Positions 43,451 to 53,048 of a DNA stretch of 64,000 bases are shown piece by piece. Position 1 is the stretch's first letter; each line of letters begins with the position of its first letter. This DNA comes from an uncultured bacterium. Lineage in GTDB: Bacteria > Cyanobacteriota > Vampirovibrionia > Gastranaerophilales > Gastranaerophilaceae. The notes beneath the pieces are model-generated. The model did not search any database. It was not told the origin of the DNA and saw nothing but the letters and a program-made list of their open reading frames with translations. The position numbers and the translations under genes were made by a program. Where the stretch lies: contig CACYKF010000001.1 of the NCBI GenBank assembly GCA_902774905.1, forward strand, positions 124,001-188,000, given 5' to 3'.

Positions 43451-46003
43451 ATGCAAATTTATTCGATTAACGGGTACAATTCAGAGCTCAAAGGCACTGC
43501 ATTTACTTCAAGTGCAAAAAGTGCGAAACCAATTCAAACAAAGAGTAATGTTTATCAGATTAGTTTTGGACACCGCAATATTCATCAGATAGCGGAATTT
43601 ACTCCTGAATGTACCGGAACCGGACTACCTGAAATGGCTCAGGGTGGAGAAGGTGTAGTAGGTTTTGAACTTGGAGAGAGTCTTAACAAATATGAAAAAG
43701 TAGGCGGGAAACCTGTTGATGACCGTAAATTTTTCCCTATATGGAACCACTCAAACCCAAAAGGCGGGCATAAATTCCTTATTCATAAAGGAATAAAAAC
43801 TGAAGATTTACCTGACACTATGCCTGCTAAATCATTTGTATCAGGAGAAATCGGACAGACAAAAGAAGATATCGCCCGTATTTTAAAGATAGACCCCGAA
43901 TATATAGACTATGTTGTTCAAAGTAAGCCAAACGGAAACTCCCCCGAAGCATTATCAAAATATAATATTATAGAACCGACAGGTGCAAAGGGTATTATTG
44001 AATTTCCGTCATCAGTTACGCTTGGGAAAATGGAACAAGTGCCTTATCAGATTATGAAAGTTTCCGAGCATAATCCGTCCTATGTAAAATTTGGCAAAAA
44101 AGAACATAATTACTTTATTTATACCCCTGAATGGGCAAAAACCGCAAAGCCGTATTCTTATGACTGCTGGGGAAATTCCTCTTTTGATGCGGAAATTGTT
44201 AATTCAAACGGAATGAGAGCGCTTGCAAAAACTCTTGCAACCCAAATGGATACAGATGAATTCGGATATTATAAGCCTGCAAGTTTTGTTGCACACGACA
44301 GACCGGCAACAACTTTTATGGTACATCTTGCCAATATGTCAGCAAACGGCAATAAAGAAGTTAACGGAATGAAAGCGCACAAAGTCGAACATAACCCGAG
44401 TTTTGACTATCAGGGCAGGACATATAATCCGTTCCAAATGATTTCTGTTGTCGGAAACGAAAAGGATATTGAGGCATTAAAAAAACATCCGCAATATTCT
44501 GTCGTTGCCAAGGCATACTACAATGGCGGACTTGACTCTCCTGCCCTTTCCGATATTGAAAAACAAATTGCAAAATCTGTTATTGAACCCTATGTAGAGC
44601 CGTTCAGAGATTATTTCGGCGGATACAATATTACGAAAGTCGGCATTGTAGGTGCAAAAAGAAATCCTAAAAACTTCTCTTTAGGTTCTGTTTCGTGGCA
44701 TTTTGATGCTGAAATGAAAAGTATGGAAACTCCGGATGCTGCAAAAGGCTTGACAGGTGATTACGCAAGTGTCCCGACTAAACCTGTTGCGAACGGTGTA
44801 ACCATTGCAAATTTACGCTTTGATGAACGCGATGCTCAATTTGGGCGTGGAGATAACGGATTATCAAAACCTGAAAGCACAAAAGGGTTCACTCCGTTTA
44901 AATATGACGGAACAAATGTTGAAGAAGTTTTAAAAGCAAAAGAGAAAAATGCTCGCTGGCTTACAAAACTTATGTGGAAAGCAGGACAAAAGGGACAGGA
45001 TTCATTAAACAAACTGTTTTTTAATAAAGCCCAAATTGAATCGGGGCAAAAAGTTATGGGATATTTATCACCTTTAAAGGATGGTGAAATAATAATCTTT
45101 GGTCTTGGACGACCGGATACACAAAAAGGCTTCCCTATTTCAACGGGTTCAGCATTACACTTTTTTAAACGCACAGATATTCCTCAGGAAATGAAACTGA
45201 AGGTAAAATTCCTTTTCGGCGCAGGGAAATGGGGTGAAGGACATCCGCACTATCAGGCAATTGAAAGAGATTGGAAAGAAATCTGTGAACTTGATGGTGG
45301 TATTTATAAACACAATTTTGCATATATAGACGGCTTTACACCTAACAGACTCAATGCCTGCACGCATTTTGGCAGTTACACTTCCGAATATGAAATGTTC
45401 GGGATAACACCTATTGAAGCAAAAGCAGCAGGTTCACCATCAAGTGTAACGGCAACAGGCGGTTTCTTAGACTATACAAAAGACGGAATAAACGGGTTCA
45501 CAACAAAAGATGTTGTAATGGGCAAACCTGAAAAATACGGATTATCCTATGCAGATTCGCCTGAAAAACTTGAGAAAGCAAGAATTGAGCATCAGATTCC
45601 GCAGGTCAGCGATAATTATAAACGAATGATTGAACTCTATACAAATGACTACGAAGGCTATGTTGAAATGTGCCGTAAAAACCTTGAAGAAAAGGTAGAT
45701 TGGCATAACAATAGTGCTTATAACAATGGTAAGAGCGCAAACAGACGCTACCTTGATGCAATTTTTGAATCTGACAAAGGTTGGAAAGGCAGATTCAAGG
45801 GTAAAATGCACAAACTTGTTGGTTCATGGGGCGAAATGAAAGATAATCTTGAATCCGCTGTCAAAAATACCAAATCAAGACCTGCAAGAGTTGTACTTGG
45901 TTTTGCACTTGCAATGTTTGCCATCGGTTCGGGAATTTATATGTATATACTTAATGACGAATATAAAGCCAAAAAAGCCGATAATATCAACAAAGTTGCT
46001 TAA
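43451..46003 (+). CDS. GT5-like glycosyltransferase with C-terminal membrane anchor
   Basis: The 850 aa protein has an N-terminal low-complexity region ending YQISFGHRN, then HQIAEFTPECTGTGLPEMAQ GG, which recalls the KxGGL region of starch synthases with a different core. Residues about 530-720 form a GT-B C-terminal half: IIIFGLGRPDTQKGFP, and YEMFGITPIEAKAAGSPSS, similar to the PCGLTPIEAM motif. A hydrophobic segment near residues 815-835 (VVLGFALAMFAIGSGIYMYI) is a likely tail anchor. It may make a cell-bound glucan. A canonical glgA exists elsewhere, so this is a second, divergent enzyme. There is no obvious Shine-Dalgarno before ATG 43451 other than AAGGGG about 8 nt upstream. Confidence 0.7.
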   Translation: MQIYSINGYNSELKGTAFTSSAKSAKPIQTKSNVYQISFGHRNIHQIAEFTPECTGTGLPEMAQGGEGVVGFELGESLNKYEKVGGKPVDDRKFFPIWNHSNPKGGHKFLIHKGIKTEDLPDTMPAKSFVSGEIGQTKEDIARILKIDPEYIDYVVQSKPNGNSPEALSKYNIIEPTGAKGIIEFPSSVTLGKMEQVPYQIMKVSEHNPSYVKFGKKEHNYFIYTPEWAKTAKPYSYDCWGNSSFDAEIVNSNGMRALAKTLATQMDTDEFGYYKPASFVAHDRPATTFMVHLANMSANGNKEVNGMKAHKVEHNPSFDYQGRTYNPFQMISVVGNEKDIEALKKHPQYSVVAKAYYNGGLDSPALSDIEKQIAKSVIEPYVEPFRDYFGGYNITKVGIVGAKRNPKNFSLGSVSWHFDAEMKSMETPDAAKGLTGDYASVPTKPVANGVTIANLRFDERDAQFGRGDNGLSKPESTKGFTPFKYDGTNVEEVLKAKEKNARWLTKLMWKAGQKGQDSLNKLFFNKAQIESGQKVMGYLSPLKDGEIIIFGLGRPDTQKGFPISTGSALHFFKRTDIPQEMKLKVKFLFGAGKWGEGHPHYQAIERDWKEICELDGGIYKHNFAYIDGFTPNRLNACTHFGSYTSEYEMFGITPIEAKAAGSPSSVTATGGFLDYTKDGINGFTTKDVVMGKPEKYGLSYADSPEKLEKARIEHQIPQVSDNYKRMIELYTNDYEGYVEMCRKNLEEKVDWHNNSAYNNGKSANRRYLDAIFESDKGWKGRFKGKMHKLVGSWGEMKDNLESAVKNTKSRPARVVLGFALAMFAIGSGIYMYILNDEYKAKKADNINKVA

Positions 46004-46785
46004 ATCCACTCATTGATATCTTTTTTAGTGGGTTCCCAGGTGCATGGTTTAAATTCTCTTGTCTTACAATATCTGCAAAATGGTACAGGTTTTACCATAG
46101 TTTTAAGAACCGCCTCATGATTTCTTGCTCTGTATATATCAAGATAATCAAATTCGCTGACTTCAAGATTTGTTCCGAAATACTTATTAAAATGTTCAAT
46201 ATGGGCAATTGTAGGGCAGGTATATAATTTCCCTTTTTTTAGTGTTACACAGTTTTTTATCTGGCAGTAAGAAAATGAATCAGCCCAAAACTGTTTACCT
46301 TCCAAATCGAGTTTCCAATTGCCCCAATCCTTTTTATTTTCTTCATTTGTCTTTGTTCCTGTATAACCGCAGAAAACTCCAAATTGTTTTGCTCTCGCAT
46401 CAATTGTTGCATAGTCAATTTTTAATCTGTAAAGCGAGACCCAAATTCTTATATCACTTTTTTTACACGCTTCCCAAAAACTATCAGGCTGGTCAGGTAA
46501 GAGTATTCCATTGGTTATAATGATTATTTGAGTATTTGGGAAAAGTTCTCTTGCAATTGGGAAAAATTCTGTCAAATGCGGATGTAAAAGCGGTTCACCG
46601 CCTAATAAGAACATCTGTCCCAACTGCGCACCTGTTAATGCCGCAAGTCTTGCCAAATCTGCTCGAAAATTGACGGGATTCAGATAAAATTCTTCCGCTA
46701 AAGGGGAGAAATGCGTACATCCCTTACAATTCAGATTACAATGATCCGTAATATGTATATCAATTTTTTCAAGCATATTTGCCAT
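46000..46785 (-). CDS. Radical SAM protein with C-terminal Cys cluster
   Basis: The 261 aa protein has HITDHCNLNCKGCTHFSPLA near residue 12, a radical SAM CxxxCxxC motif, LLGGEPLLHP and IITNG, and a C-terminal set of cysteines (CQIKNC, CPTIAH, CRYCKTREFKPC) that may bind an auxiliary cluster, SPASM-like. Related proteins sit near glycan genes, but the reaction is unknown. It overlaps the convergent GT5-like gene by 4 bp and follows adk with a short gap. Confidence 0.85.
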   Translation of the reverse strand: MANMLEKIDIHITDHCNLNCKGCTHFSPLAEEFYLNPVNFRADLARLAALTGAQLGQMFLLGGEPLLHPHLTEFFPIARELFPNTQIIIITNGILLPDQPDSFWEACKKSDIRIWVSLYRLKIDYATIDARAKQFGVFCGYTGTKTNEENKKDWGNWKLDLEGKQFWADSFSYCQIKNCVTLKKGKLYTCPTIAHIEHFNKYFGTNLEVSEFDYLDIYRARNHEAVLKTMVKPVPFCRYCKTREFKPCTWEPTKKDINEWI

Positions 46786-46791
46786 AATGTA

Positions 46792-47451
46792 TTAATCCTT
46801 TACTACTTCTAAAAGTCTTTTCCACACTTCATCAATTGTTCCCTGCGCATCAATACTTCTTAAAGCATTTTTGTTTTTATAATATTCAATTAATGGAGCA
46901 GTTTCACTGAAGTAAGTTTCAAATCTTGCTTTTGCGGTTTGCTCATTGTCATCTTTTCTTTGAGTTAACTCGCATCCGCAATTATCACAAATATTTTCAT
47001 TTTTAGGCGGTTTGAACATTAAATTATAAATTTCACCACATTTTGGACAAGAACGGCGATTAACAATTCTTGAAATCAAAATATCCGTATCCGTATCAAA
47101 ATATATCGCTCTGAAATCAGAAGGATTTGCTCCGTCAATTTCTTCATTAATTTTAGTCAAAAGGTCTGCCTGTTCGACACTTCTCGGGTACCCGTCAAGA
47201 ATATAACCGTTTTTACAGTCATCCTGTGATAGTCTGTTTTTAATTATTGACCCCACAAGTTCAACAGGAACAAGATGCCCTTTATCTATAAATGACTTTG
47301 CTATTTTACCGTTTTCGGTTTCAGCAGCAATTTCTGCTCTCAATAATGACCCCGTATCAATATGCGGAAAACCAAAGTGCTTTGCAAGTCTTGATGTCTG
47401 AGTGCCTTTACCGCACGCAGGTGGTCCTAAAAATATCAGTTCTTTTTTCAT
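46792..47451 (-). CDS. adk: Adenylate kinase (zinc-lid type)
   Basis: The 219 aa product has the P-loop LGPPACGKGTQ (Ala-Cys instead of the usual Gly-Ala), DTGSLLRAEI, ILDGYPRSVEQA and a long LID with four Cys (CPKCG ... CDNCGC) that binds zinc. It keeps ATP, ADP and AMP in balance. The Cys LID is found in many Gram-positives and some other phyla. AGAGGAT precedes ATG 47451. Confidence 0.95.
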   Translation of the reverse strand: MKKELIFLGPPACGKGTQTSRLAKHFGFPHIDTGSLLRAEIAAETENGKIAKSFIDKGHLVPVELVGSIIKNRLSQDDCKNGYILDGYPRSVEQADLLTKINEEIDGANPSDFRAIYFDTDTDILISRIVNRRSCPKCGEIYNLMFKPPKNENICDNCGCELTQRKDDNEQTAKARFETYFSETAPLIEYYKNKNALRSIDAQGTIDEVWKRLLEVVKD

Positions 47452-47652
47452 TTATATAATCCTCTTACTATAAACTCATTTTAGTACAATTCAATCTTAT
47501 TTTAAATACTTTAAATGAATGTAATTTTAAGATTGAATACATTTTGTTAATTTATGTAACAATATATAAATTATATAAAATTTATATATTTTATAATTTT
47601 TTAAATATATATATAAGAGTGCTTAAAGTAAAACAAGAAAGGAGACAAATCA

Positions 47653-48915
47653 ATGGTTCATATAACTAATGTTATGTTTCCTCATGTTTCAAACGCACTG
47701 CAAAAATTTGGAGCAAGGGTTAAGGGTATAGTACCAAAGAAACCAATTGATAACGGCAATAATAAAAACAAAAATTCATCAAACCCGAATGAAGTTGAAC
47801 ATTCTGATATACAGCCTCAAACACCACAAGAAAAGACAGATGGAGCGGTGAAAAAATTTAATGCTTCTAATGAACAAAGAATAATTGCTGCAACAAATTC
47901 ATTTGCGGAAATAGATAACGATTGCATGCTGTTGCAGGAATATTGTGCATACAGAAATGCGGATTTTAAAAATACAACTTTTACTCCTGTTTCTGAGTAT
48001 ACAATATCAGGGAAATATCGTGGTAAAGATGTTGAAATAAAATTAACAGACAATAATAACGGAACACAAACTCAGGAAATAAATTTTGAAGATGGCTCAA
48101 AAATCAGTTACCTTATATATTCAGAAAACGGAAAAATGGATATTAACGGCGAAGAATTTGAAATGCCTGCGGGAACTATTGTAGAAACAAAAACTGCACA
48201 AGGTAAAGTTTTTAGCAAACTTATTCAAACTCCTGATATGGCAAGAACTGTTGTTGAATTACCAATAATGCCTGACAGTGTTCAAGAAATTCTTGACTCA
48301 TACAATTCTGCCAAAGGAAAACCTCCTGTTATGCCGACTCCTGAATATATGCAGAATTTACTCGGAAGCATGAAAGGCGGATTTAAACCGTTGTCATATT
48401 TGTCAGGTGAAACAATCACCCAACCTCAAAGAACACCTGAAAATGAAGTTGCATATCTTGAAAAAAGCATTGCAGAAGGCACACTCCCTAAAGGTACAAC
48501 TATTACAGGAGTAAAAGAAGACGGAGGTAAAATCCTTTCTATCCCCGGAGAAAATTGCACATACGAAGTTTGCGGCTCGGAAATGCGTGTACTTGATAAT
48601 AACGGCGAAGTAAAAATGCTCGCAAAATATGACAGTTCAAGAACTTCATTAGGTTTATGGATTGTATCTTATGATAAAGGGAAGCCTGTTAGCGGTGTAC
48701 GATATAGCGCAGGTAATCCTGAACCTACATATAAAGTTAATTATACTTATCATGACAATGGCACAATCAGTGCAGTTTCAAGTGAGGGAACAAAAACTTT
48801 AAAAATCCCGTCTGACGGTGTATATCTTAATATTGACGGCGGTTTGAAATTTGTTTCCAAAGAGCAAACTCATCTTGGCGCAAGATTTGAGAATCAGACA
48901 CCTTTTAATTCATAA
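47653..48915 (+). CDS. Uncharacterised lineage-specific protein
   Basis: The 420 aa protein has no signal peptide or TM. The N-terminal region (residues 30-75) is Asn/Lys/Pro-rich and probably disordered; the rest is beta-rich with repeated turns (KYRGKDVEIKLTDNNNG, SENGKMDINGEEFEM, GTTITGVKEDGGK, YTYHDNGTISAVSSEG). I cannot assign a family. AAAGGAGA lies 8 nt before ATG 47653, behind an extremely AT-rich upstream region (47500-47620). Confidence 0.65.
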   Translation: MVHITNVMFPHVSNALQKFGARVKGIVPKKPIDNGNNKNKNSSNPNEVEHSDIQPQTPQEKTDGAVKKFNASNEQRIIAATNSFAEIDNDCMLLQEYCAYRNADFKNTTFTPVSEYTISGKYRGKDVEIKLTDNNNGTQTQEINFEDGSKISYLIYSENGKMDINGEEFEMPAGTIVETKTAQGKVFSKLIQTPDMARTVVELPIMPDSVQEILDSYNSAKGKPPVMPTPEYMQNLLGSMKGGFKPLSYLSGETITQPQRTPENEVAYLEKSIAEGTLPKGTTITGVKEDGGKILSIPGENCTYEVCGSEMRVLDNNGEVKMLAKYDSSRTSLGLWIVSYDKGKPVSGVRYSAGNPEPTYKVNYTYHDNGTISAVSSEGTKTLKIPSDGVYLNIDGGLKFVSKEQTHLGARFENQTPFNS

Positions 48916-48930
48916 TAAAGAATTTATCTG

Positions 48931-50076
48931 CTAATCATCATCTTCGTGCGTAAATAATTGCATTGTCGGGCATTTGCCGAAACTTTTAAGTATTGCTTTA
49001 TCAAGTTCTTCTGTAACAACTACCTTGCCGTTTACCAAATTAACGCTTTCTGTTGTCACTGTCCCTTTTTCTTTATCTTTTTTGGTTTCTTTTGTTTTTG
49101 AGTCAGTTTTTATGTGTTCGGCAGTTTTATTTTTTTCTTCGTTTAGAAAAGTTTTCAGTTGTTTGCGATATTCCTCGTTGCCATACATTGTGCGCATAAT
49201 ATCGTTCATAACTATTGCAACGTATTGTTGTTGCGCACTGTTTTCATTGAGCGCAGAAACAAGAGTTGCCGCTTTTTCTATTTCTTCATAAGATTCTTCA
49301 AAGTATCTAAGTCGCCTTAAAAGCACTGCAAGATTGTAGTGCGCTTCATAACTCATAGGCTGAACTTCTATTGCTTTACAATATTGTATTCCCGCATCAT
49401 CATATCTTCCGGCTATATGATACGCAATACCCAAATTGTATAGCGTATCGTAACTTTTCGGTGCAATTTTTAAGGACTTTTTATAATTTTCAATGGCTTT
49501 TGCAAGATATTTTCTTTGTTTTTCCCAATCTTCATTTTCATAAAGTGATTTTAATCTGTATGTAACACCAATATTATAATATGCAATAGCCCTGTTTGCT
49601 TTTGTACTGACCCTGTTATTAAATATATAAGGAATAGACAATAATTTGCGTTTAGTTTTTACGATTTTGTTAAACTGATCAATTGCAATATCAAAATTCC
49701 CGAGTTTTTGGGTAGCAACAATACCATAATTCATTCTTGCGACCATCATTTTGGGATTATGTTTAAAGGCCTGAGAGTACGAATAAAGTGCAGAATAATA
49801 ATCCTCATAGGAAACATAAATATTCCCAAGATTATACCAGGCTGTATAGTGCCCCGGGAAAAGTTTCAAACCTTTGTTGTAAAACTTTATCGCCTTATTT
49901 GTTTTCATTTTGCGATATGCTTCATCTCCTTTGTGAACATAATACATACCTTTTGCACGGTTTATAATATGAGTTTTTATAAATCCCTGATTAAAATATA
50001 TTGCTGCCGCTATCCCTGCAATTACAAGCAGAGAAAATATTGCGGAAATAAATCTTCTGAAACAGCCTTTTTTCAT
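48931..50076 (-). CDS. Membrane-anchored TPR protein
   Basis: The 381 aa protein has an N-terminal signal anchor (FISAIFSLLVIAGIAAAIYF, about residues 9-28) and TPR units from about residue 45 to 270 (KAIKFYNKGLKLFPGHYTAW, SALYSYSQAFKHNPKM, DDAGIQYCKAIEVQPMSYEA). The C-terminal third is charged. The TPR part probably faces the periplasm. I chose ATG 50076 because AGGA is 8 nt upstream; ATG 50094 is an alternative. The function is unknown. Confidence 0.82.
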   Translation of the reverse strand: MKKGCFRRFISAIFSLLVIAGIAAAIYFNQGFIKTHIINRAKGMYYVHKGDEAYRKMKTNKAIKFYNKGLKLFPGHYTAWYNLGNIYVSYEDYYSALYSYSQAFKHNPKMMVARMNYGIVATQKLGNFDIAIDQFNKIVKTKRKLLSIPYIFNNRVSTKANRAIAYYNIGVTYRLKSLYENEDWEKQRKYLAKAIENYKKSLKIAPKSYDTLYNLGIAYHIAGRYDDAGIQYCKAIEVQPMSYEAHYNLAVLLRRLRYFEESYEEIEKAATLVSALNENSAQQQYVAIVMNDIMRTMYGNEEYRKQLKTFLNEEKNKTAEHIKTDSKTKETKKDKEKGTVTTESVNLVNGKVVVTEELDKAILKSFGKCPTMQLFTHEDDD

Positions 50077-50138
50077 TAATATAGTCCTATACATTTTTAT
50101 ATTAACTGATATGGCTTAATTTCACATCAACCAAATAA

Positions 50139-50156
50139 TGTAACAAAAATGTTACA
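50139..50156. promoter_or_regulatory. Inverted repeat TGTAAC-N6-GTTACA
   Basis: A perfect 6-bp inverted repeat lies between the divergent TPR and 50245 genes. A TGTAAC half-site also occurs at about 47554 before the 47653 gene. Confidence 0.4.
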
Positions 50157-50244
50157 AAAAAAACTAAAAAAGCAATTATTACAAAACAAAATTTTTTATA
50201 TAGGTAAGGTAGGTAAAAAAGGTTAATTTATTTTGGAGGTAGTT

Positions 50245-51090
50245 ATGGACAATGTCAGTTCAATACAACCGCTGAACCTTGGCACATTTCAATATATGCC
50301 TATGAGTTCTCCGTTTTCTTGCGACTTAGACAAAATAGATATGACATCTATGGGCTCTTATACAGGCGCAATGGGAATGAGCGGAAGTATATTTAATCCT
50401 ATGGGAATGGGGTTTGGCGCACCGGCATTTGGTATGGGAATGGGTGCAATGGATAGTTCTTATTTTGATAATATGAAAAATTATCAGCAAAATTGGAACA
50501 ATTATTATGTTGATTCTCAAAAGATGCAAAGAAACAACGATATAAAACTTAACGGCGCAATGGAAGCCGTACAGGAAACTGCGGCAAATCTAAAAGACAA
50601 GATTTTGCAAAATGAGCAAGACCAAGTTCCCGAAGCATATCAAAAATACTTAAATGCAGTAAAAAATGCATACGGAGAAGCAAGCGCAGAAGAAATAAAC
50701 AGCCGTGCATTATCCTTATATACTCAGATGAACGGCAAAACTTTAGTTCAAGATTTGCGTGAAAACGGTCACAGTTCATTCCTTCAGGGCTTGATACAGT
50801 CTGTTACACTGAATACATACAGCAGGCGCTCGGCAGAAGATAACATTGCAGATATCACGCATCAATCAGTACCGACAGGTGAAAAAACAGAGCAAAATAT
50901 CGGCAGAATAGCAGGTATTGGTGTTGTTGGCGCAGCAACTTGCGCTGCAGTAAAAATGCTTGCAGGTCACGGCGGAAGCATCTTGAAAGGCGCAGCAAAA
51001 TTCCTGTCAACAAAAGCCGGATTTATCGGTGCGGCAGTTGCCGGACTCGTTGCCTTAGGTTCTGTCTTAACAAGCAAAATTTCAACCTAA
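50245..51090 (+). CDS. Uncharacterised protein with Met/Gly-rich N-terminus and hydrophobic C-terminus
   Basis: The 281 aa protein has a Met/Gly-rich region (about residues 40-75, MGMSGSIFNPMGMGFG), a charged helical middle and a C-terminal pair of small-residue hydrophobic helices (GIGVVGAATCAAVKMLAG and AGFIGAAVAGLVALGSVL) like membrane-inserting helices of pore-formers or effectors. No signal peptide is present. TTGGAGGT lies 4-5 nt before ATG 50245. No family is recognised. Confidence 0.65.
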   Translation: MDNVSSIQPLNLGTFQYMPMSSPFSCDLDKIDMTSMGSYTGAMGMSGSIFNPMGMGFGAPAFGMGMGAMDSSYFDNMKNYQQNWNNYYVDSQKMQRNNDIKLNGAMEAVQETAANLKDKILQNEQDQVPEAYQKYLNAVKNAYGEASAEEINSRALSLYTQMNGKTLVQDLRENGHSSFLQGLIQSVTLNTYSRRSAEDNIADITHQSVPTGEKTEQNIGRIAGIGVVGAATCAAVKMLAGHGGSILKGAAKFLSTKAGFIGAAVAGLVALGSVLTSKIST

Positions 51091-51138
51091 ACAAAAATTA
51101 AAGTGTGAAGTAAAATATAATTAGTGTGTAGTGTGTAA

Positions 51139-51172
51139 AAAGACCGAAAATTTAAATATTTTCGGTCTTTTA
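51139..51172. terminator. Bidirectional terminator
   Basis: AAAGACCGAAAAT and ATTTTCGGTCTTT form a long stem between the 50245 gene (+) and the WYL operon (-). Confidence 0.88.
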
Positions 51173-52114
51173 TTTATCTTCATACAATTCCAGAGTTTCA
51201 TTTATAAGATTAACCATATCATTTCTTATAAATTTCGGGGTAATAATTTCGCATAAATTTGTATATCTCATTAGCCGTGAAAACAACTTATCCAACGGTT
51301 CCCCCGAGTTACTTATAATTATTTCGCCGTCTTTTTTATCCTGAAGTTTCTCCCCGTCTTTGAGTTTGTATGTTTTAGCAAGTCTGCCTTTTAATTTATA
51401 AACAACAGTTGTAGTGCTTTCGTAACCTGAACTTCTGTTTGGAAGAATCTTAATTGATAAAATATTTGGCAGCGCAATTTCAATATTTTCTTTTTTTACG
51501 GTGTCATAAGCATTTAAGTAAGCCGTTTTTACATCATAAGTAACTTCTTTGGGTTTGCATTTTGAATGTATATCTTTATTTCTTTTTAAGTAGGTAATAT
51601 CTAAAATCACATTATCATTGCAATAATTTTTGCATTGCTCTATTTGGTCTTTTAAATCCGTATAGAAAAATGAAAAATCTTTTTTGGTACTTAAAAAATT
51701 AAATGTATTTTTATTGGAATTACACATCCTCAAAAACAGATTTGCCTTCAGTTTTTCAATATTTCCCGCAATATTTGCATCGGGGAGATTTTTACTTGCT
51801 CCGACAATAAGGCTCAATGCTTTTATATCACTTGCGCTATATTCAACAGAATAAAGGCTGCTTTCAAGTTTATATTTGTGCTTTTCTTTTCTGATTTTTA
51901 CTCCAAAAACCTTCAAGGCATTAATGTATTTGTTTATTACTACCTGAATCAGATTATTCAGTTTCTTTTCATCATAAACTTTACCGTCTTCAATAATGTC
52001 TGTTTTGAAAATATTATAAACGGCATTATAATCTGCTTCATCATTATACAAAAGCATAAGGAATCTGAAGATATTAATACATCCGTTATTAATTTTTAAA
52101 TTATTATTCTTCAA
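51170..52114 (-). CDS. WYL-domain regulator (second of pair)
   Basis: The 314 aa protein starts with a winged-helix-like region (INIFRFLMLLYNDEADYNAV) and contains a WYL-type domain in residues about 150-290 (VILDITYLKRN, YDVKTAYLNAYD, LPNILSIKILPN), although the WYL tripeptide itself is not kept. WYL proteins sense ligands or nucleic acids and control transcription, often of defence or stress genes. It overlaps the other WYL gene by 11 nt; the two may form a heteromeric regulator. Confidence 0.7.
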   Translation of the reverse strand: MKNNNLKINNGCINIFRFLMLLYNDEADYNAVYNIFKTDIIEDGKVYDEKKLNNLIQVVINKYINALKVFGVKIRKEKHKYKLESSLYSVEYSASDIKALSLIVGASKNLPDANIAGNIEKLKANLFLRMCNSNKNTFNFLSTKKDFSFFYTDLKDQIEQCKNYCNDNVILDITYLKRNKDIHSKCKPKEVTYDVKTAYLNAYDTVKKENIEIALPNILSIKILPNRSSGYESTTTVVYKLKGRLAKTYKLKDGEKLQDKKDGEIIISNSGEPLDKLFSRLMRYTNLCEIITPKFIRNDMVNLINETLELYEDK

Positions 52115-53048
52115 TGTATCCTTCTTTCATATTCTTTAGAATTGCGATAATTTCCTGCCTGTAATTTTCGGGAGAGAGTACTCTGCATTTGTTTGAATGA
52201 GATAAAATTCTTTGCATAATTGCAAATTTGTTGCGTGATTTTATTTCAACAATTACATGATTTTCTGTTTCTTCTGTAATTGTTTCTTCGTCATTTGGCT
52301 CAAACACAGTATTATCGTCTTTTAAATACTCATATTGTATAATGTATTCGGGAGATTCCAATTTTGGCGACTGCATATTTACGCTGACAATCTTAATAAT
52401 ATTAGAGACTAAAAATTCTCCATAGTTTTTGTATTCCGAATTATATCCGGTCAAATAAAGTTTCCCGTTTATAATACTCACTTTGTCTGTAATGATATCT
52501 ATTTCTTTTCTTTTGCCTGAATTTTTTGCATTATATAAAATTGTAATTTCTGTATTACTCTTTGCATATTTCATCAAATCCGATATTAAATCGTAATCAA
52601 TGTTATTTATCGGAGATAATTTTTTTAATTTTAACTTTAAATCTTCATTTGAAATATATGGAGAAATTTTATCAAAAAATGCATTAAGTTCGAGAAAATC
52701 AGATATTTCAATTGATTTTGAAATGGCTTTATATACTTTTATGATACTTTTCACTTGAGAATCGGATATTTTCAGGGTGAAGGGATGTGAATCAATGTAA
52801 TATTTAACGATTCTGCCTTCATTGATTCTTTTTATTTGGCAGCCTGCTTGTTTTAGAGAATTCATATAAATTCTTATTGTGTCTGTCGATACGGTTTCTT
52901 TTAAATACTCATTATTTTCAATTTCTTTTTTTATTTCAGCATAAGTTTTTGGACTATTTACAAGCAGGGAAAAAATGAGCATGGCTTTAAACCCGCTAAA
53001 TGACATGAGGTTATGAGTGATTGTATTTGTTTCCATGAATCGTTTCAT
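52104..53048 (-). CDS. WYL-domain regulator (first of pair)
   Basis: The 314 aa protein has an N-terminal winged HTH (LMSFSGFKAMLIFSLLVNSP, then TDTIRIYMNSLKQAGCQIKR) and a WYL-like domain in the second half (ITILYNAKNSGKRKEID, KLYLTGYNSEYKNYGEFLVS), again with a divergent core motif. ATG 53048 is preferred over TTG 53066 and ATG 53036; TTTTAGGT is upstream. The divergent region contains an apparent non-coding RNA that it could regulate. Confidence 0.72.
   Translation of the reverse strand: MKRFMETNTITHNLMSFSGFKAMLIFSLLVNSPKTYAEIKKEIENNEYLKETVSTDTIRIYMNSLKQAGCQIKRINEGRIVKYYIDSHPFTLKISDSQVKSIIKVYKAISKSIEISDFLELNAFFDKISPYISNEDLKLKLKKLSPINNIDYDLISDLMKYAKSNTEITILYNAKNSGKRKEIDIITDKVSIINGKLYLTGYNSEYKNYGEFLVSNIIKIVSVNMQSPKLESPEYIIQYEYLKDDNTVFEPNDEETITEETENHVIVEIKSRNKFAIMQRILSHSNKCRVLSPENYRQEIIAILKNMKEGYIEE

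Noticed and set aside
47540-47630. Replication origin or AT-rich regulatory island
   Set aside because: The stretch is AT-rich with partial palindromes, but no DnaA-box cluster or origin genes are visible.
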